Origin: Planotetraspora mira
GTDB lineage: Bacteria > Actinomycetota > Actinomycetes > Streptosporangiales > Streptosporangiaceae
Length of the DNA: 64,000 nt
Direction of reading: 5' to 3'
NCBI RefSeq assembly: GCF_016863275.1
Contig: NZ_BOOO01000017.1
Span: forward strand, 124,001 to 188,000
Both the position numbers and the translations under genes were made by a program. A model generated the notes under the pieces. The model had not been told where the DNA came from, ran no database searches, and saw nothing but the letters and a program-made list of their open reading frames with translations. This document shows, one piece after another, positions 34,240 through 42,692 of this stretch; position 1 is the first letter of the stretch, and each line of letters begins with the position of its first letter.

Positions 34240-35955
34240 TCAGGCGGGGACGGCGTCGATCCAGTCGGTGACGATCTGTTCGAGCACCCCGAGCGGGACC
34301 GCGCCGTTGCCGAGCACCGTCCCGTGGAAGGCGCGGACGTCGAACCGGGATCCGAGCCGGTCCTGCGCCACGCCGCGCAGGCGGCGGATCTCCCGCCGGC
34401 CGATCATGTAGGCGAGCGCCTGGCCGGGCCACGCGATGTAGCGGTCGATCTCGTTGCGCACGTTGGCCTGGGTGGTCGCGGTGTTGTCCCACATGAACTG
34501 CATGGCCTGCTGCCGTGACCAGCCCAGATGATGCATGCCGGTGTCGACGACCAACCGGCAGGCCCGCAGCGCGTCGAACGAGAGCATCCCCAGCCGGGAC
34601 AGGTCCGAGGTGTACAGCCCCATCTCATCGGCCAGCCGCTCGCTGTACAGGCCCCAGCCCTCGACGTAGCCGCACACCTCGGCGTCCAGGAAGCGCCGGT
34701 ACTCCGGAAGCTCGGTCAGCGTCTGCGCCGAGGCGATCTGCAGGTGGTGCCCGGGCGTGCTCTCGTGGAAGGCCAGCGCCTCGTACTCGTAGACGAAGCG
34801 CTCCTGCGGGTCGGCCGTGAGCACGCAGTGGGCTCCGGGCCGGGATCCGTCACCGGCGGGCGGCCGGTAGTACGCCAGCGCCGCGTTGCCCGCCTCGATC
34901 GGGTTGATCTCCTCGATGACGCAGTCGGCGATGTCGTAGGCGGGGAACCAGTCGCCGCGGGCCTCCTCCGCGCGCCGCAGCGCGTCGGTGACGGTCTCGA
35001 CGATCTGACCGGCGTCGCCGAACCGAAGCGACCGGTCCTCCCGCAACCGCGCCATGACCTCCCGCACGTCACCGGTGCCGAGCACCCGGCCGCCCAGCTC
35101 GGACCATTCCGGGCGCAGGTCCGCGAGGCAGTCCAGGCCGATCTGGTGGATCTCCTCCGGGGTCAGGTCGGTGGTGGTGTGCCGCCGCACCGCGGCGCGG
35201 TAGCCCTCCTCGCCACCGGGGACGAACCGGACGCCGACCCGGTCGTCGGGCCGGGCGACCGGCAGCAGTTCGTCCCGCAGGCCGTCGAGCAGCCGGCGCA
35301 GCGCGGGACGGACGGACCCGTCGACGATCTCGGCCGCGCGGGCCCTGATCCGGTCTTCGTCCACGCCGGCCGGCAGCCGGGGGCTGAGCAGGGTGTCGTC
35401 GGTCAGGCTCAGCGCGAGGTGGCCGGTGAGCTGGTCGATGGCCTGGCCGACGCCGACACGGGTGGGGATCCGGCCGTCCGCCTTGGCCTCCCGGTAACGG
35501 TCGAGTACCGCGTCGAGGAAAGGCGGCAGGGCGGACAGCCGCTGGATGTACTGCTCGGTGGCCTCGGCGTCTTTCAGCGGCGCCTCGGGGACCGCCATGA
35601 ACATCATCCCCTGGGGCGCGGAGTACCCGTCCGCCGACGCTCCCGTCTCCCACAGGGCGTGTTCGAGGTCCGACCGCGCGGCCCAGGAGAGGCGGCCGAG
35701 CACCGCGTGGTTGACCCGGTCGGCGGGGTTCAGGGTCTCGGGATCGATCTCCTCCAACCGCCGTTCGAGGTCGGCGAACTTCGCGGCGTCGGCGCTCGAT
35801 CCGGCGCGGCTGACGTCGGGCACCAGGCCGTCGAAGCCGGAGACGCCGAGCAGCGTCGCGCTGAACGGGTCGGCCGTGTGCTTGATCTGGAAGAACTCCG
35901 CACTCAGCTGCGAGAGCTGGGCGTTCGGCTCGGCTGCGACCTCTTTGTCGGCCAC
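34240..35955 (-). CDS. DUF885 family protein (putative metallopeptidase)
   Basis: A 571-residue DUF885 protein. It has the metallopeptidase-like motif EALAFHESTPGHHLQIAS near residue 385 (HExxxGHH) and the downstream glutamate motif YVEGWGLYSERLADEMG. The family resembles M3/M32-type zinc peptidases and is thought to act on peptides. It starts at GTG 35955 with AGAGG 8 bases upstream, preceded by three short tandem repeats. It belongs to the peptidase operon. Confidence 0.88.
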   Translation of the reverse strand: MADKEVAAEPNAQLSQLSAEFFQIKHTADPFSATLLGVSGFDGLVPDVSRAGSSADAAKFADLERRLEEIDPETLNPADRVNHAVLGRLSWAARSDLEHALWETGASADGYSAPQGMMFMAVPEAPLKDAEATEQYIQRLSALPPFLDAVLDRYREAKADGRIPTRVGVGQAIDQLTGHLALSLTDDTLLSPRLPAGVDEDRIRARAAEIVDGSVRPALRRLLDGLRDELLPVARPDDRVGVRFVPGGEEGYRAAVRRHTTTDLTPEEIHQIGLDCLADLRPEWSELGGRVLGTGDVREVMARLREDRSLRFGDAGQIVETVTDALRRAEEARGDWFPAYDIADCVIEEINPIEAGNAALAYYRPPAGDGSRPGAHCVLTADPQERFVYEYEALAFHESTPGHHLQIASAQTLTELPEYRRFLDAEVCGYVEGWGLYSERLADEMGLYTSDLSRLGMLSFDALRACRLVVDTGMHHLGWSRQQAMQFMWDNTATTQANVRNEIDRYIAWPGQALAYMIGRREIRRLRGVAQDRLGSRFDVRAFHGTVLGNGAVPLGVLEQIVTDWIDAVPA

Positions 35956-35966
35956 CGCTGGTCCTC

Positions 35967-36002
35967 TTTCCTGTCGATTTCCCTATCGACTTCCCTGTCG
36001 AC
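35967..36002 (-). repeat. Three 12-bp tandem repeats in the leader of the DUF885 gene
   Basis: Read on the minus strand, GTCGACAGGGAA, GTCGATAGGGAA and ATCGACAGGAAA follow one another directly, ending just upstream of the DUF885 ribosome binding site, in the 140-base gap after the M19 gene. Each copy contains an AGGGA/AGGA purine run, so they may supply alternative ribosome binding sites or a protein-binding site; this is inference. Confidence 0.7.
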
Positions 36003-36095
36003 GGGATGGCTGATCCGGCGTCGCGCGGCCGAGACGGGAGGCGGCGCGTACGCCTGGGGGTGCCACGGGCGACTCGCCCGCGGAGCGGATCCGGG

Positions 36096-37289
36096 CTAGG
36101 CCCAGATCTGCTTGAGCGCTCTGAGGATGTTGCCGCCCAGCACCGCGGTGATCTCGCTGTCGGAGAAGCCCTCACGCACCAGCAGGCCGCAGATGTTGGC
36201 GAAGTTCTCGGTCGGGTTCTCCAGGCCGTCCACGTACTCCACCTTTTCGAACGAGGGACCCCCGGGGGCCGCGGCCCCCACTTTGAGCAGGTGCCCGAAG
36301 ACGGTGTGGAGACCGACGTGGTCGCCGTACAGGGTGTCGGGCCCGAACGCGACGTGCTCGATGCCGACCAGATCCAGGCAGTACCGGAAGTGGTCCATCA
36401 CCGACAGGATGCTGTGCCGCGGATGGGCGTGGGACAGCGTCGTGTGCGGAGCCGCGGACATGCCGATCACTCCGCCGGTCTCGGCCACGGCGCGCAGGAC
36501 GTCGTCCGGCTTCATCCGCGGCGTGTCCCACACCGCGCGCGCTCCGGCGTGCGTCATGAAGACGGGCCGCTCGCTGACCGCGCACGTGTCGAGGCCGGTG
36601 CGGTCGGAGGAGTGCGAGATGTCGATCGCGAGGCCGAGCCGGTTCATCCGGGCGACCGCCCGCCTGCCGAAGTCGGTCAGCCCGCCGTCGGTGGTCTCGT
36701 TCAGGCCGCTGCCGAGCGCGTTGGCGTCGGAGTACGCGATGCCGATCTGGCGGAGACCGAGACCGTAGAGGACGTCGAGCCGGTCGATCTCGTTCTCGAT
36801 CGGTGTGGCCGCCTCCAGGCCGAACACCAGTCCCACCTTGCCTGTCCGGTGGGCGTGGTCGATGTCGGCCAGGGTCCTGACCACGATGACGTCGTCCTGA
36901 TGGGCGATGTCGGCCTGCCGCATGCCCAGATCGGTGATGATGTCCAGCCACCGCCACGGCGCGTTGCCGGTGACGCAGGCGGTGCCGTCCATCATGTTGT
37001 CGAACACCACGGTCATGCCGGAGGCGGCGAGCCCGGCGAACGCCGTGTGCTGGCGGCCGGTGCGGTTGTACTCCGGGGTCTGACGCATGTCGGCGGGGAA
37101 CCGCACCGGATGGTCGTGCAGGCTGATCACGATGGTGTCGCGCAGCAGCCGCTCCGCCCGCGACCGGTCCTCCGCGCCGAGCCCGTCGGCGTACGGCGGA
37201 ACGCGGCCGAACTCCGGGGCCAGGTCGAAGACGGGGAGGTCGACGCCCGGGGTGAGATAACCGTAGGACCGGTACGGCTCCCCGGTCAT
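36096..37289 (-). CDS. Membrane dipeptidase-like protein (peptidase M19)
   Basis: A 397-residue amidohydrolase-fold enzyme of the renal dipeptidase family. Metal-site elements are ISLHDHPVRFP (HxH), VFGLEAATPIENE (bridging Glu), AIDISHSSDRTGLDT and VFMTHAGARAVWDTPR. M19 enzymes cleave dipeptides, including those with D-residues at the C-terminal position, and cilastatin-type substrates. The start MTGEPYRSYGYLTPG at 37289 overlaps the stop of the M20 gene (ATGA). Confidence 0.9.
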   Translation of the reverse strand: MTGEPYRSYGYLTPGVDLPVFDLAPEFGRVPPYADGLGAEDRSRAERLLRDTIVISLHDHPVRFPADMRQTPEYNRTGRQHTAFAGLAASGMTVVFDNMMDGTACVTGNAPWRWLDIITDLGMRQADIAHQDDVIVVRTLADIDHAHRTGKVGLVFGLEAATPIENEIDRLDVLYGLGLRQIGIAYSDANALGSGLNETTDGGLTDFGRRAVARMNRLGLAIDISHSSDRTGLDTCAVSERPVFMTHAGARAVWDTPRMKPDDVLRAVAETGGVIGMSAAPHTTLSHAHPRHSILSVMDHFRYCLDLVGIEHVAFGPDTLYGDHVGLHTVFGHLLKVGAAAPGGPSFEKVEYVDGLENPTENFANICGLLVREGFSDSEITAVLGGNILRALKQIWA

Positions 37290-38677
37290 CGCGCGGGCCC
37301 GTCGTGCCGGACCACCGGAGCCAGCCGGTGGGGTCCGTCGGCGAGCAGCCGCCACAGGTGTTCCCAGGCGCGCATGCCCTCGCGCAGCCGGGAGACGCGC
37401 ATGAACTCGTTCGGCGCGTGCAGGTTCTCGTCCGCCGTTGAGAAGGAGAAGAAGAGCGTCTTGGCGCCCAGCACCTCCTCGAACAGCGCCGTGGCGGGCA
37501 GGGTCCCGGCGATGACCGCCAGCAGGACGTCCTGGCCGGGGTAGACGTGCTCGAGCGCCGCGCCCGCGGCCCGGATCGCCGGGTGGTCGGCCGGGATCGT
37601 GTACGCGGGCACCCCGCCCTCGTCGGCGTGGACCGCGACGCGGACGCCGGTGAGCTTGTGCGCGAGCACGTGGTCGGTGATCGCCTGCAGCACCCGCTCC
37701 GGGCGTTGTCCCGGTACCAGCCGGCAGGAGATGTGGCCGGTCGCGATGTGCGGGATGACCGTGTACTTGCCGCCGGCCCTGATCCCGTTGATCTCGAGGG
37801 TGGGACGCTCCCACAGCCGTTCCAGCGTGCTGTAGCCGGCCTCGCCGAAGACGTTGTCCAGGCCGAGGTCCTCCCGGTAGCGGTCCTCGTCGAAGGGCAC
37901 CGCCGCGATGGCGGCACGGCGCTCGTCGCTCAGCTCGGGTATCCCGTCGTAGAAGCCGTCGACCGCGACCCGTCCTTCGGGGGTGTGCAGCCCGGCCAGG
38001 ATCTCGCTCAGGGCGTGCACGGGGTTGGCGACCGTGCCGCCGAACCGCCCGGAGTGCAGGTCGCCGTCCGCGCCGGTGACCTCGATGTCCAGGGTGACCA
38101 GGCCCTTGGAGGCGATCGACAGGGACGGTTCGCTCGGGCGCCACATGGCTCCGTCGGCGGAGATCACCAGGTCGGCCGCGAGCTCGTCCGCGTGCTCCCG
38201 CAGATAGGCGGGAAGGTGGGGGCTGCCGATCTCCTCCTCTCCCTCGAAGAGGAACTTGATGTTCAGCGGCAGCGCCCCCTCCTGCTCGAGGAACGCCTGC
38301 GCCACCTTGAGCACGATGAACACCGGGCCCTTGTCGTCGGTGACTCCGCGTCCGCGGATCACGTCGCCGTCGACGGTGAGCTCGAACGGAGGGGTACGCC
38401 ACTCGGCGAGGTCGCCGGTCGGCTGCACGTCGTAGTGGCCGTAGACCAGGATCGTGGGGGCGCCCGGCGCGCCGAGCCAGTCGCCCCGCACCACCGGGTG
38501 ACCCGCCGTCGCGACGACGCGGCCGTCCGCGAAGGACAGCTGGGCCGCGAGCCACTCCGCGGCGGCCCGCATGGTCTCCTCCGTCGCGTCCCGGCTCACG
38601 CTGGGCACCGCGACGTAGCCGGCGAGTTCTTCGAGGTATTCGGCGTCGGTCGGGTTAAAAGAGAGCATGTCCGCCAT
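37286..38677 (-). CDS. M20 family dipeptidase
   Basis: About 463 residues of the carnosinase-like M20 family. Metal ligands are visible in LVYGHYDVQPTGD, IRGRGVTDDKGP, FEGEEEIGSPH and ADGAMWRPSEP; the last His is in FSFSTADENLHAPNEF. A lid/dimerisation domain separates the catalytic halves. It hydrolyses dipeptides, often with beta- or non-standard linkages. The 5' end overlaps the SDR gene; both ATG 38677 and ATG 38668 are possible because neither has a strong ribosome binding site. Confidence 0.92.
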   Translation of the reverse strand: MADMLSFNPTDAEYLEELAGYVAVPSVSRDATEETMRAAAEWLAAQLSFADGRVVATAGHPVVRGDWLGAPGAPTILVYGHYDVQPTGDLAEWRTPPFELTVDGDVIRGRGVTDDKGPVFIVLKVAQAFLEQEGALPLNIKFLFEGEEEIGSPHLPAYLREHADELAADLVISADGAMWRPSEPSLSIASKGLVTLDIEVTGADGDLHSGRFGGTVANPVHALSEILAGLHTPEGRVAVDGFYDGIPELSDERRAAIAAVPFDEDRYREDLGLDNVFGEAGYSTLERLWERPTLEINGIRAGGKYTVIPHIATGHISCRLVPGQRPERVLQAITDHVLAHKLTGVRVAVHADEGGVPAYTIPADHPAIRAAGAALEHVYPGQDVLLAVIAGTLPATALFEEVLGAKTLFFSFSTADENLHAPNEFMRVSRLREGMRAWEHLWRLLADGPHRLAPVVRHDGPAR

Positions 38678-39365
38678 CAATCGAGAGGGTCTGGCCGGTG
38701 ATCCAGGACGAGGACTCGGAGACGAAGAACCGGACACCGTGCGCGATGTCCTCCGGCGCCCCGAGCTTGCGCACCGCGATGCCTTCGACGAGCGCGGCCT
38801 GTCCCTGCTCGCCGTAGCTCTCCCACTGCTTGATGGTGGTGGGGTTGGACAGGACGAATCCCGGCGCGATGCAGTTGACCGTGATGCCGAACGGGCCCAG
38901 CTCGTGCGCCATCTGGCGGGTGAAGCCGATCTGGCCGGCCTTCGAGCTGGCGTACGCCTGGATGCCGGTCAGGCTGACGCTGCGGCCCGCGCCGGACGAG
39001 ATGTTGACGATCCGGCCGAAGCCCCGCCGCTTCATTCCCGGCGCCACCGCCCTGGTGCACAGAAAGGTGCTGGTCAGGTTGGCCGCGACCACGGCGGACC
39101 AGTCCTCGTCGGTGATCTCCTCGATCGGGTGGTGAACCTGGCCGACGACCCCGCCCGCGTTGTTGACCAGGATGTCGACGTCACCGATCTCGGCGAAGTA
39201 GGCGCGGACCGCGGACGAATCGGTCACGTCCACCGTGTCCTTGTCGACGCCGTGCACCCGGGCCCCGTCCGCTTCGAGCGCGGCCGCGATGGCCGACCCG
39301 ATCCCGTGCGCCGTGCCGGTGACGACGGCGATCCTGCCGTTGCCTGTTGTCACTGGTCGAGCCAT
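38655..39365 (-). CDS. Short-chain dehydrogenase/reductase
   Basis: A 236-residue classical SDR: cofactor loop VVTGTAHGIGSAIAAAL, DILVNNAGG, IVNISSGAG (catalytic Ser), YASSKAGQIGFTRQ (Tyr-x3-Lys) and the C-terminal ITGQTLSIDGGHALF. It overlaps the creatininase-like gene by 16 bases upstream and the M20 gene downstream, so it is an integral member of the operon. The likely role is oxidation of a hydroxy or carbonyl intermediate of the imported compound (inference). Confidence 0.92.
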   Translation of the reverse strand: MARPVTTGNGRIAVVTGTAHGIGSAIAAALEADGARVHGVDKDTVDVTDSSAVRAYFAEIGDVDILVNNAGGVVGQVHHPIEEITDEDWSAVVAANLTSTFLCTRAVAPGMKRRGFGRIVNISSGAGRSVSLTGIQAYASSKAGQIGFTRQMAHELGPFGITVNCIAPGFVLSNPTTIKQWESYGEQGQAALVEGIAVRKLGAPEDIAHGVRFFVSESSSWITGQTLSIDGGHALF

Positions 39366-40063
39366 CCCTTCTCGAGCAGTTCGCGGACCTCGGCCACACC
39401 GGCGTCCCAGACGATCTGCATGTCCTCGTCGCTGCGCTGATAAGCCCCGCCCAGGCTTCCGTCGGGCGAGAGCGCCTTCATCTCCTGCGCGGTCGCGTTG
39501 TTCGCCACCGACCTCGGCAGCACCGGCGCGCCGCCGGTGGGGATCTCGGCTCCGGCGACCCTCGTCCAGGCGAAGTTCTCCAGCCAGGAACCGTGGTACT
39601 GGTCCTCGTCGAACCGGGTGGCGGCCTCAGCCGTCTTCGGCGCGTTGTACCAGCTGTGGAACACGACCTGCACGCGGTGCTCCCGCGGCAGGCTGATCCA
39701 TTCGCGGATGAGGCCGGCGACTGGCGCGTTGCCCCCGTGGCCGTTGACCACCGCGATCCGCCGGAACCCCTGGGAGGCCAGGCAGTCCAGCAGGTCGCGC
39801 ATCACCTCGATGTAGGTGCTGATCCGCAGGCTCATGCTGCCCGGATACTCCGTGAAGTACGGCGCCATGCCGAACGGCAGGACCGGCAGGACCGGCACGC
39901 CGAGCGGCTCCGCCGCCTCCACCGACACCCGCTCGGCCAGGAGCGCGTCCGTCCCGAGCGAGAGGTACCCGTGCTGCTCGGTCGAGCCGACGGGAAGCAC
40001 GATGCGATCGTCGTGCTGAAGGTAGTCGGCGATCTGCATCCAGTTGCTGTCGAAGACCCGCAC
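39350..40063 (-). CDS. Creatininase family protein
   Basis: A 237-residue creatinine-amidohydrolase fold. The metal motifs are VLPVGSTEQHGYLSLGTDAL near residue 20 and VVNGHGGNAPVAGL near residue 120. Family members hydrolyse cyclic or linear amides (creatinine, formamides) or process peptides (MftE). It is the first gene of the operon and is divergent from the Lrp/AsnC regulator. The substrate is unknown; a cyclic amide such as a succinimide or diketopiperazine-like ring would fit the peptidase context, but this is conjecture. Confidence 0.9.
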   Translation of the reverse strand: MRVFDSNWMQIADYLQHDDRIVLPVGSTEQHGYLSLGTDALLAERVSVEAAEPLGVPVLPVLPFGMAPYFTEYPGSMSLRISTYIEVMRDLLDCLASQGFRRIAVVNGHGGNAPVAGLIREWISLPREHRVQVVFHSWYNAPKTAEAATRFDEDQYHGSWLENFAWTRVAGAEIPTGGAPVLPRSVANNATAQEMKALSPDGSLGGAYQRSDEDMQIVWDAGVAEVRELLEKGWLDQ

Positions 40064-40167
40064 TGGTCTTCACGCTCCGTTCTGCCGGTTCACGCGCCGT
40101 CCGGATGAACGGTTCGCGAAGTGAAACCCAAGTCGACGTTCAGGATGGTCATCTGTAAGGCGATCCG

Positions 40168-40202
40168 AGCCAATACTAACCATTCGTCACTTAATTACCA
40201 GT
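40168..40202. promoter_or_regulatory. AT-rich candidate Lrp/AsnC operator-promoter region
   Basis: Within the 298-base gap between the divergent creatininase-like and Lrp/AsnC genes, this stretch is markedly AT-rich against its surroundings and contains the palindrome TAATTA (40192-40197) in CACTTAATTACCAG. Lrp/AsnC proteins bind short AT-centred dyads. The rest of the gap shows nothing recognisable. Confidence 0.35.
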
Positions 40203-40361
40203 CCGCACCCCTTGGGTGCATCCGCCCCCTCAACCACCACCATGCGGCGACCGTCCTCCACGACGGCGACAGGAGGGCGTTCCGCGTTGTGGCGTTCCCC
40301 ATACGGGCGACTTCGGTAGGAAGTACGCTTTGAGCACTTGCGGCCAGGTAGCCTTCCCGCC

Positions 40362-40922
40362 ATGCCCCCTCGACGCCGCGTCGCCGCACCCAATGCCTCG
40401 ACAGCTCCGCTGCGCGATCTGACCGACGTGCCCGTGCAGTCGCCGCCGGTCCCGCTCGACGACGTGGACCGGCAGATACTCGTGCTGCTGAGCAAGGACT
40501 CCCGGCGCTCCCAGCGGGCGCTGGCCCGTGAGCTCGGGATGTCCGCCCCCGCGGTCGGCGAACGCATCGCGCGTCTGGAACGCCTCGGCGTGATCCGCGG
40601 ATACGGCGTCCGCCTGGACTGGAGCGCCGCGGGCTTCCCGATGACGGTGTACCTGACGATCACGGCCGTCCAGGGCTACCAGCAGAGGGAACTCGTCGCG
40701 AAGCTCGCCCTCATCCCGGAACTGGAGGGGCTCGACATCGTCACGGGCGCCATCGACATGCTCGCCCGGCTCCGGGTACGTGATCACCTGCACCTGCGGC
40801 AACTGCTGATGGATCACATCTGGCAGATCGAAGGCGTGCAGCGGACCGAGACGATGCTGAGCCTCGTGGAGATCGCGCCGAAGAACCTGGTGGCCGAGTT
40901 GTTGTCGGGCCCACCCGGCTGA
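40362..40922 (+). CDS. Lrp/AsnC family transcriptional regulator
   Basis: A 186-residue regulator: the helix-turn-helix (LDDVDRQILVLLSKDSRR, SQRALARELGMSAPAVGER, IARLERLGVIRGYGV) follows an N-terminal tail of about 30 residues, and a RAM/AsnC effector domain follows from YLTITAVQGYQQRELV. Such regulators sense amino acids or their breakdown products. It sits between the two minus-strand catabolic operons, divergent from one and convergent with the other, and is the obvious candidate to control both. Confidence 0.92.
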   Translation: MPPRRRVAAPNASTAPLRDLTDVPVQSPPVPLDDVDRQILVLLSKDSRRSQRALARELGMSAPAVGERIARLERLGVIRGYGVRLDWSAAGFPMTVYLTITAVQGYQQRELVAKLALIPELEGLDIVTGAIDMLARLRVRDHLHLRQLLMDHIWQIEGVQRTETMLSLVEIAPKNLVAELLSGPPG

Positions 40923-40993
40923 CCCGGCCGGAAGGTCCGGCCGGGCCGGCCCGTCACGGCCGGAAGGCCGGGCCGGGCCGTCGCGGCCGGCGG
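40923..40993. terminator. GC-rich hairpins between convergent lrp-type and maoC-type genes
   Basis: CCGGCCGGA (40924-40932), AGG, TCCGGCCGG (40936-40944) is a perfect 9-bp hairpin directly after the regulator's stop. Further CCGG-rich partial copies follow up to the stop of the MaoC-like gene. It is a likely bidirectional terminator. Confidence 0.65.
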
Positions 40994-41491
40994 TCATCCG
41001 CCGGTCATCGGTCCATGCGCGGGTCCGAAGCCTCGCCGGTAGACCATCACCGTCCGGTTGAAGGTGATGACGACCGTCCCCTCCTGGTTGGTGCCCGTGG
41101 TCCGCACGGTGACGATGCCGACCTCCGGTCTGGAGCGCGACTCCCGGAGCGCGAGCACCTCGGACGACGAGTAGACCGTGTCGCCCTCGAACAAGGGGTT
41201 CGGCAGTCGCACCTCGTCCCAGCCCAGGTTCGCCATCACGTTGTAGGAGACGTCGTTGACGGACTGCCCGGTCACGAGCGCGATGGTGAAGGCCGAGTTC
41301 ACGAGTGGCCGGCCGAACTCGGTCTGCGCGGCGTAATGCGCGTCGAAGTGCACTCGAGCGGTGTTCTGGGTGAGCAGGGTGAACCAGACGTTGTCCGCCT
41401 GCGTGACCGTGCGCCCCAGGCCATGCTGGTACACGTCGCCGACCTCGAAGTCCTCGAAGTAGCGGCCCTGCCATCCGGTGCGTACGGTCAT
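40994..41491 (-). CDS. MaoC-like hydratase, mesaconyl-CoA hydratase type
   Basis: A 165-residue hot-dog fold protein. It contains GRYFEDFEVGDVYQHGLGRT, then TQADNVWFTLLTQNTARVHFD with the hydratase Asp/His pair, and EFGRPLVNSAFTIALVTG. Proteins of this type next to family III CoA-transferases include mesaconyl-CoA hydratase/beta-methylmalyl-CoA dehydratase. Together with the methylaspartate ammonia-lyase and CoA-transferase just upstream, hydration of mesaconyl-CoA to beta-methylmalyl-CoA is the most coherent assignment (inference). It is the last gene of the long operon. Confidence 0.82.
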   Translation of the reverse strand: MTVRTGWQGRYFEDFEVGDVYQHGLGRTVTQADNVWFTLLTQNTARVHFDAHYAAQTEFGRPLVNSAFTIALVTGQSVNDVSYNVMANLGWDEVRLPNPLFEGDTVYSSSEVLALRESRSRPEVGIVTVRTTGTNQEGTVVITFNRTVMVYRRGFGPAHGPMTGG

Positions 41492-41492
41492 G

Positions 41493-42692
41493 TCACCGCT
41501 CCTGTTCTGACGGAGCCGCGCGAAGCCGCTCGACGCGGTCGGCGTCGTAACCGAGCACCTCGGTGAAGACGTAGTCGGCGTCCTCGTCGCGCCGGGGACC
41601 TCGCCGGTGCGTGCGCTCCCCCTGTCCCACCCTCAGCGGGCTCGCCACCTGCCGCACGGTCCCGAAATACGGATGCTCGGTCTCGACCACCATCCCCCGG
41701 GCGATCGTGTGCGGGTCTCGCAGGGCCTCGGCCACGGAGTTCACCGGCCCGCAGGGCACCCCCGCCTCCCGCAGCACGCCCAGCCAGTGCTCGCTGGTCC
41801 CGGAGGCGAACACCGCCTCCAACTCGCCCAAGAGGGTCTCGGCGTTCTCCCTGCGGGCGGCGAAGTTCTCATACCGCGGATCGCTCAGCCACTCCGGGCG
41901 CCCGACCGCCTGCGCGAGCCTGCGGAAGAACTTCTCCTTCGGGCAGGCGACCACCAGCCAGCCGTCGCCGGTGGGGAAGGCCTGGAACGGGACGAGCGAC
42001 GGGTGAGCCGAATGATGGGTCCGCTTGGGCTCGAAATCACCGTTGAGCTGCCAGGCGGCCGGATACGTCAGCATCGAGATGGCCGTGTCGAACAGGCTGA
42101 TGTCGCAGTCCGCGCCGATCCCGTCGCGTCGCGCGGCATGCAGCGCGGCCAGGATCGAGCCTGCCGCCACCAGTCCGCCGGCGTAGTCGACCAGCGACAG
42201 CCCGGACTTCGTGGGCGGCCCGTCGGGTTCACCGGTGAGGTCCATCCAGCCGGCCATCCCCTGCAGCACGTAGTCGTAGCCGGGTTCCGCGCTGCGAGGT
42301 CCGGTCATCCCGAAACCGCTGAGCGAACTGCACACGATCGCGGGGTTGAGATGCTTGAGGTCGTCGTAGCGGATCCTCAGTTTGGCCGGGACGTCCCCGC
42401 GCAGGTTCGAGTGCACCACGTCGCTGACCTTGACCAGGTCCTCGAACACGGCACGGCCCTGCGGGGTGGAGATGTCGAGGCCGAGGCTTCGCTTGTTGCG
42501 GTTGAACGTCTCGAAGAACAGGCTGTCCTCGCCGTGCTGTTCCGGCACCACGTACCGGCCGACGTCGCCGCCGGACGACGGATCCTCGATCTTGATGACT
42601 TCGGCGCCGAGATCCGCCAGGTGCACGCTGCCGAACGGCCCGGCGCCGTACTGCTCTATCGCGATGATCCGGACGTCGGACAGCGGCATCAT
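41493..42692 (-). CDS. CaiB/BaiF family III CoA-transferase
   Basis: A 399-residue formyl-CoA-transferase-type protein: GPFGSVHLADLGAEVIKIED near the N terminus, FNRNKRSLGLDI, DVVHSNLRGDVPAKL (family position of the catalytic Asp region), GFGMTGPRSAEPGYDY and GLSLVDYAGGLVAAGSILAA. It would transfer CoA between carboxylic acids. By position between methylaspartate ammonia-lyase and a MaoC hydratase, mesaconate is the likely acceptor. It overlaps the ammonia-lyase stop by 4 bases and ends 1 base before the MaoC start codon. Confidence 0.9.
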   Translation of the reverse strand: MMPLSDVRIIAIEQYGAGPFGSVHLADLGAEVIKIEDPSSGGDVGRYVVPEQHGEDSLFFETFNRNKRSLGLDISTPQGRAVFEDLVKVSDVVHSNLRGDVPAKLRIRYDDLKHLNPAIVCSSLSGFGMTGPRSAEPGYDYVLQGMAGWMDLTGEPDGPPTKSGLSLVDYAGGLVAAGSILAALHAARRDGIGADCDISLFDTAISMLTYPAAWQLNGDFEPKRTHHSAHPSLVPFQAFPTGDGWLVVACPKEKFFRRLAQAVGRPEWLSDPRYENFAARRENAETLLGELEAVFASGTSEHWLGVLREAGVPCGPVNSVAEALRDPHTIARGMVVETEHPYFGTVRQVASPLRVGQGERTHRRGPRRDEDADYVFTEVLGYDADRVERLRAAPSEQER

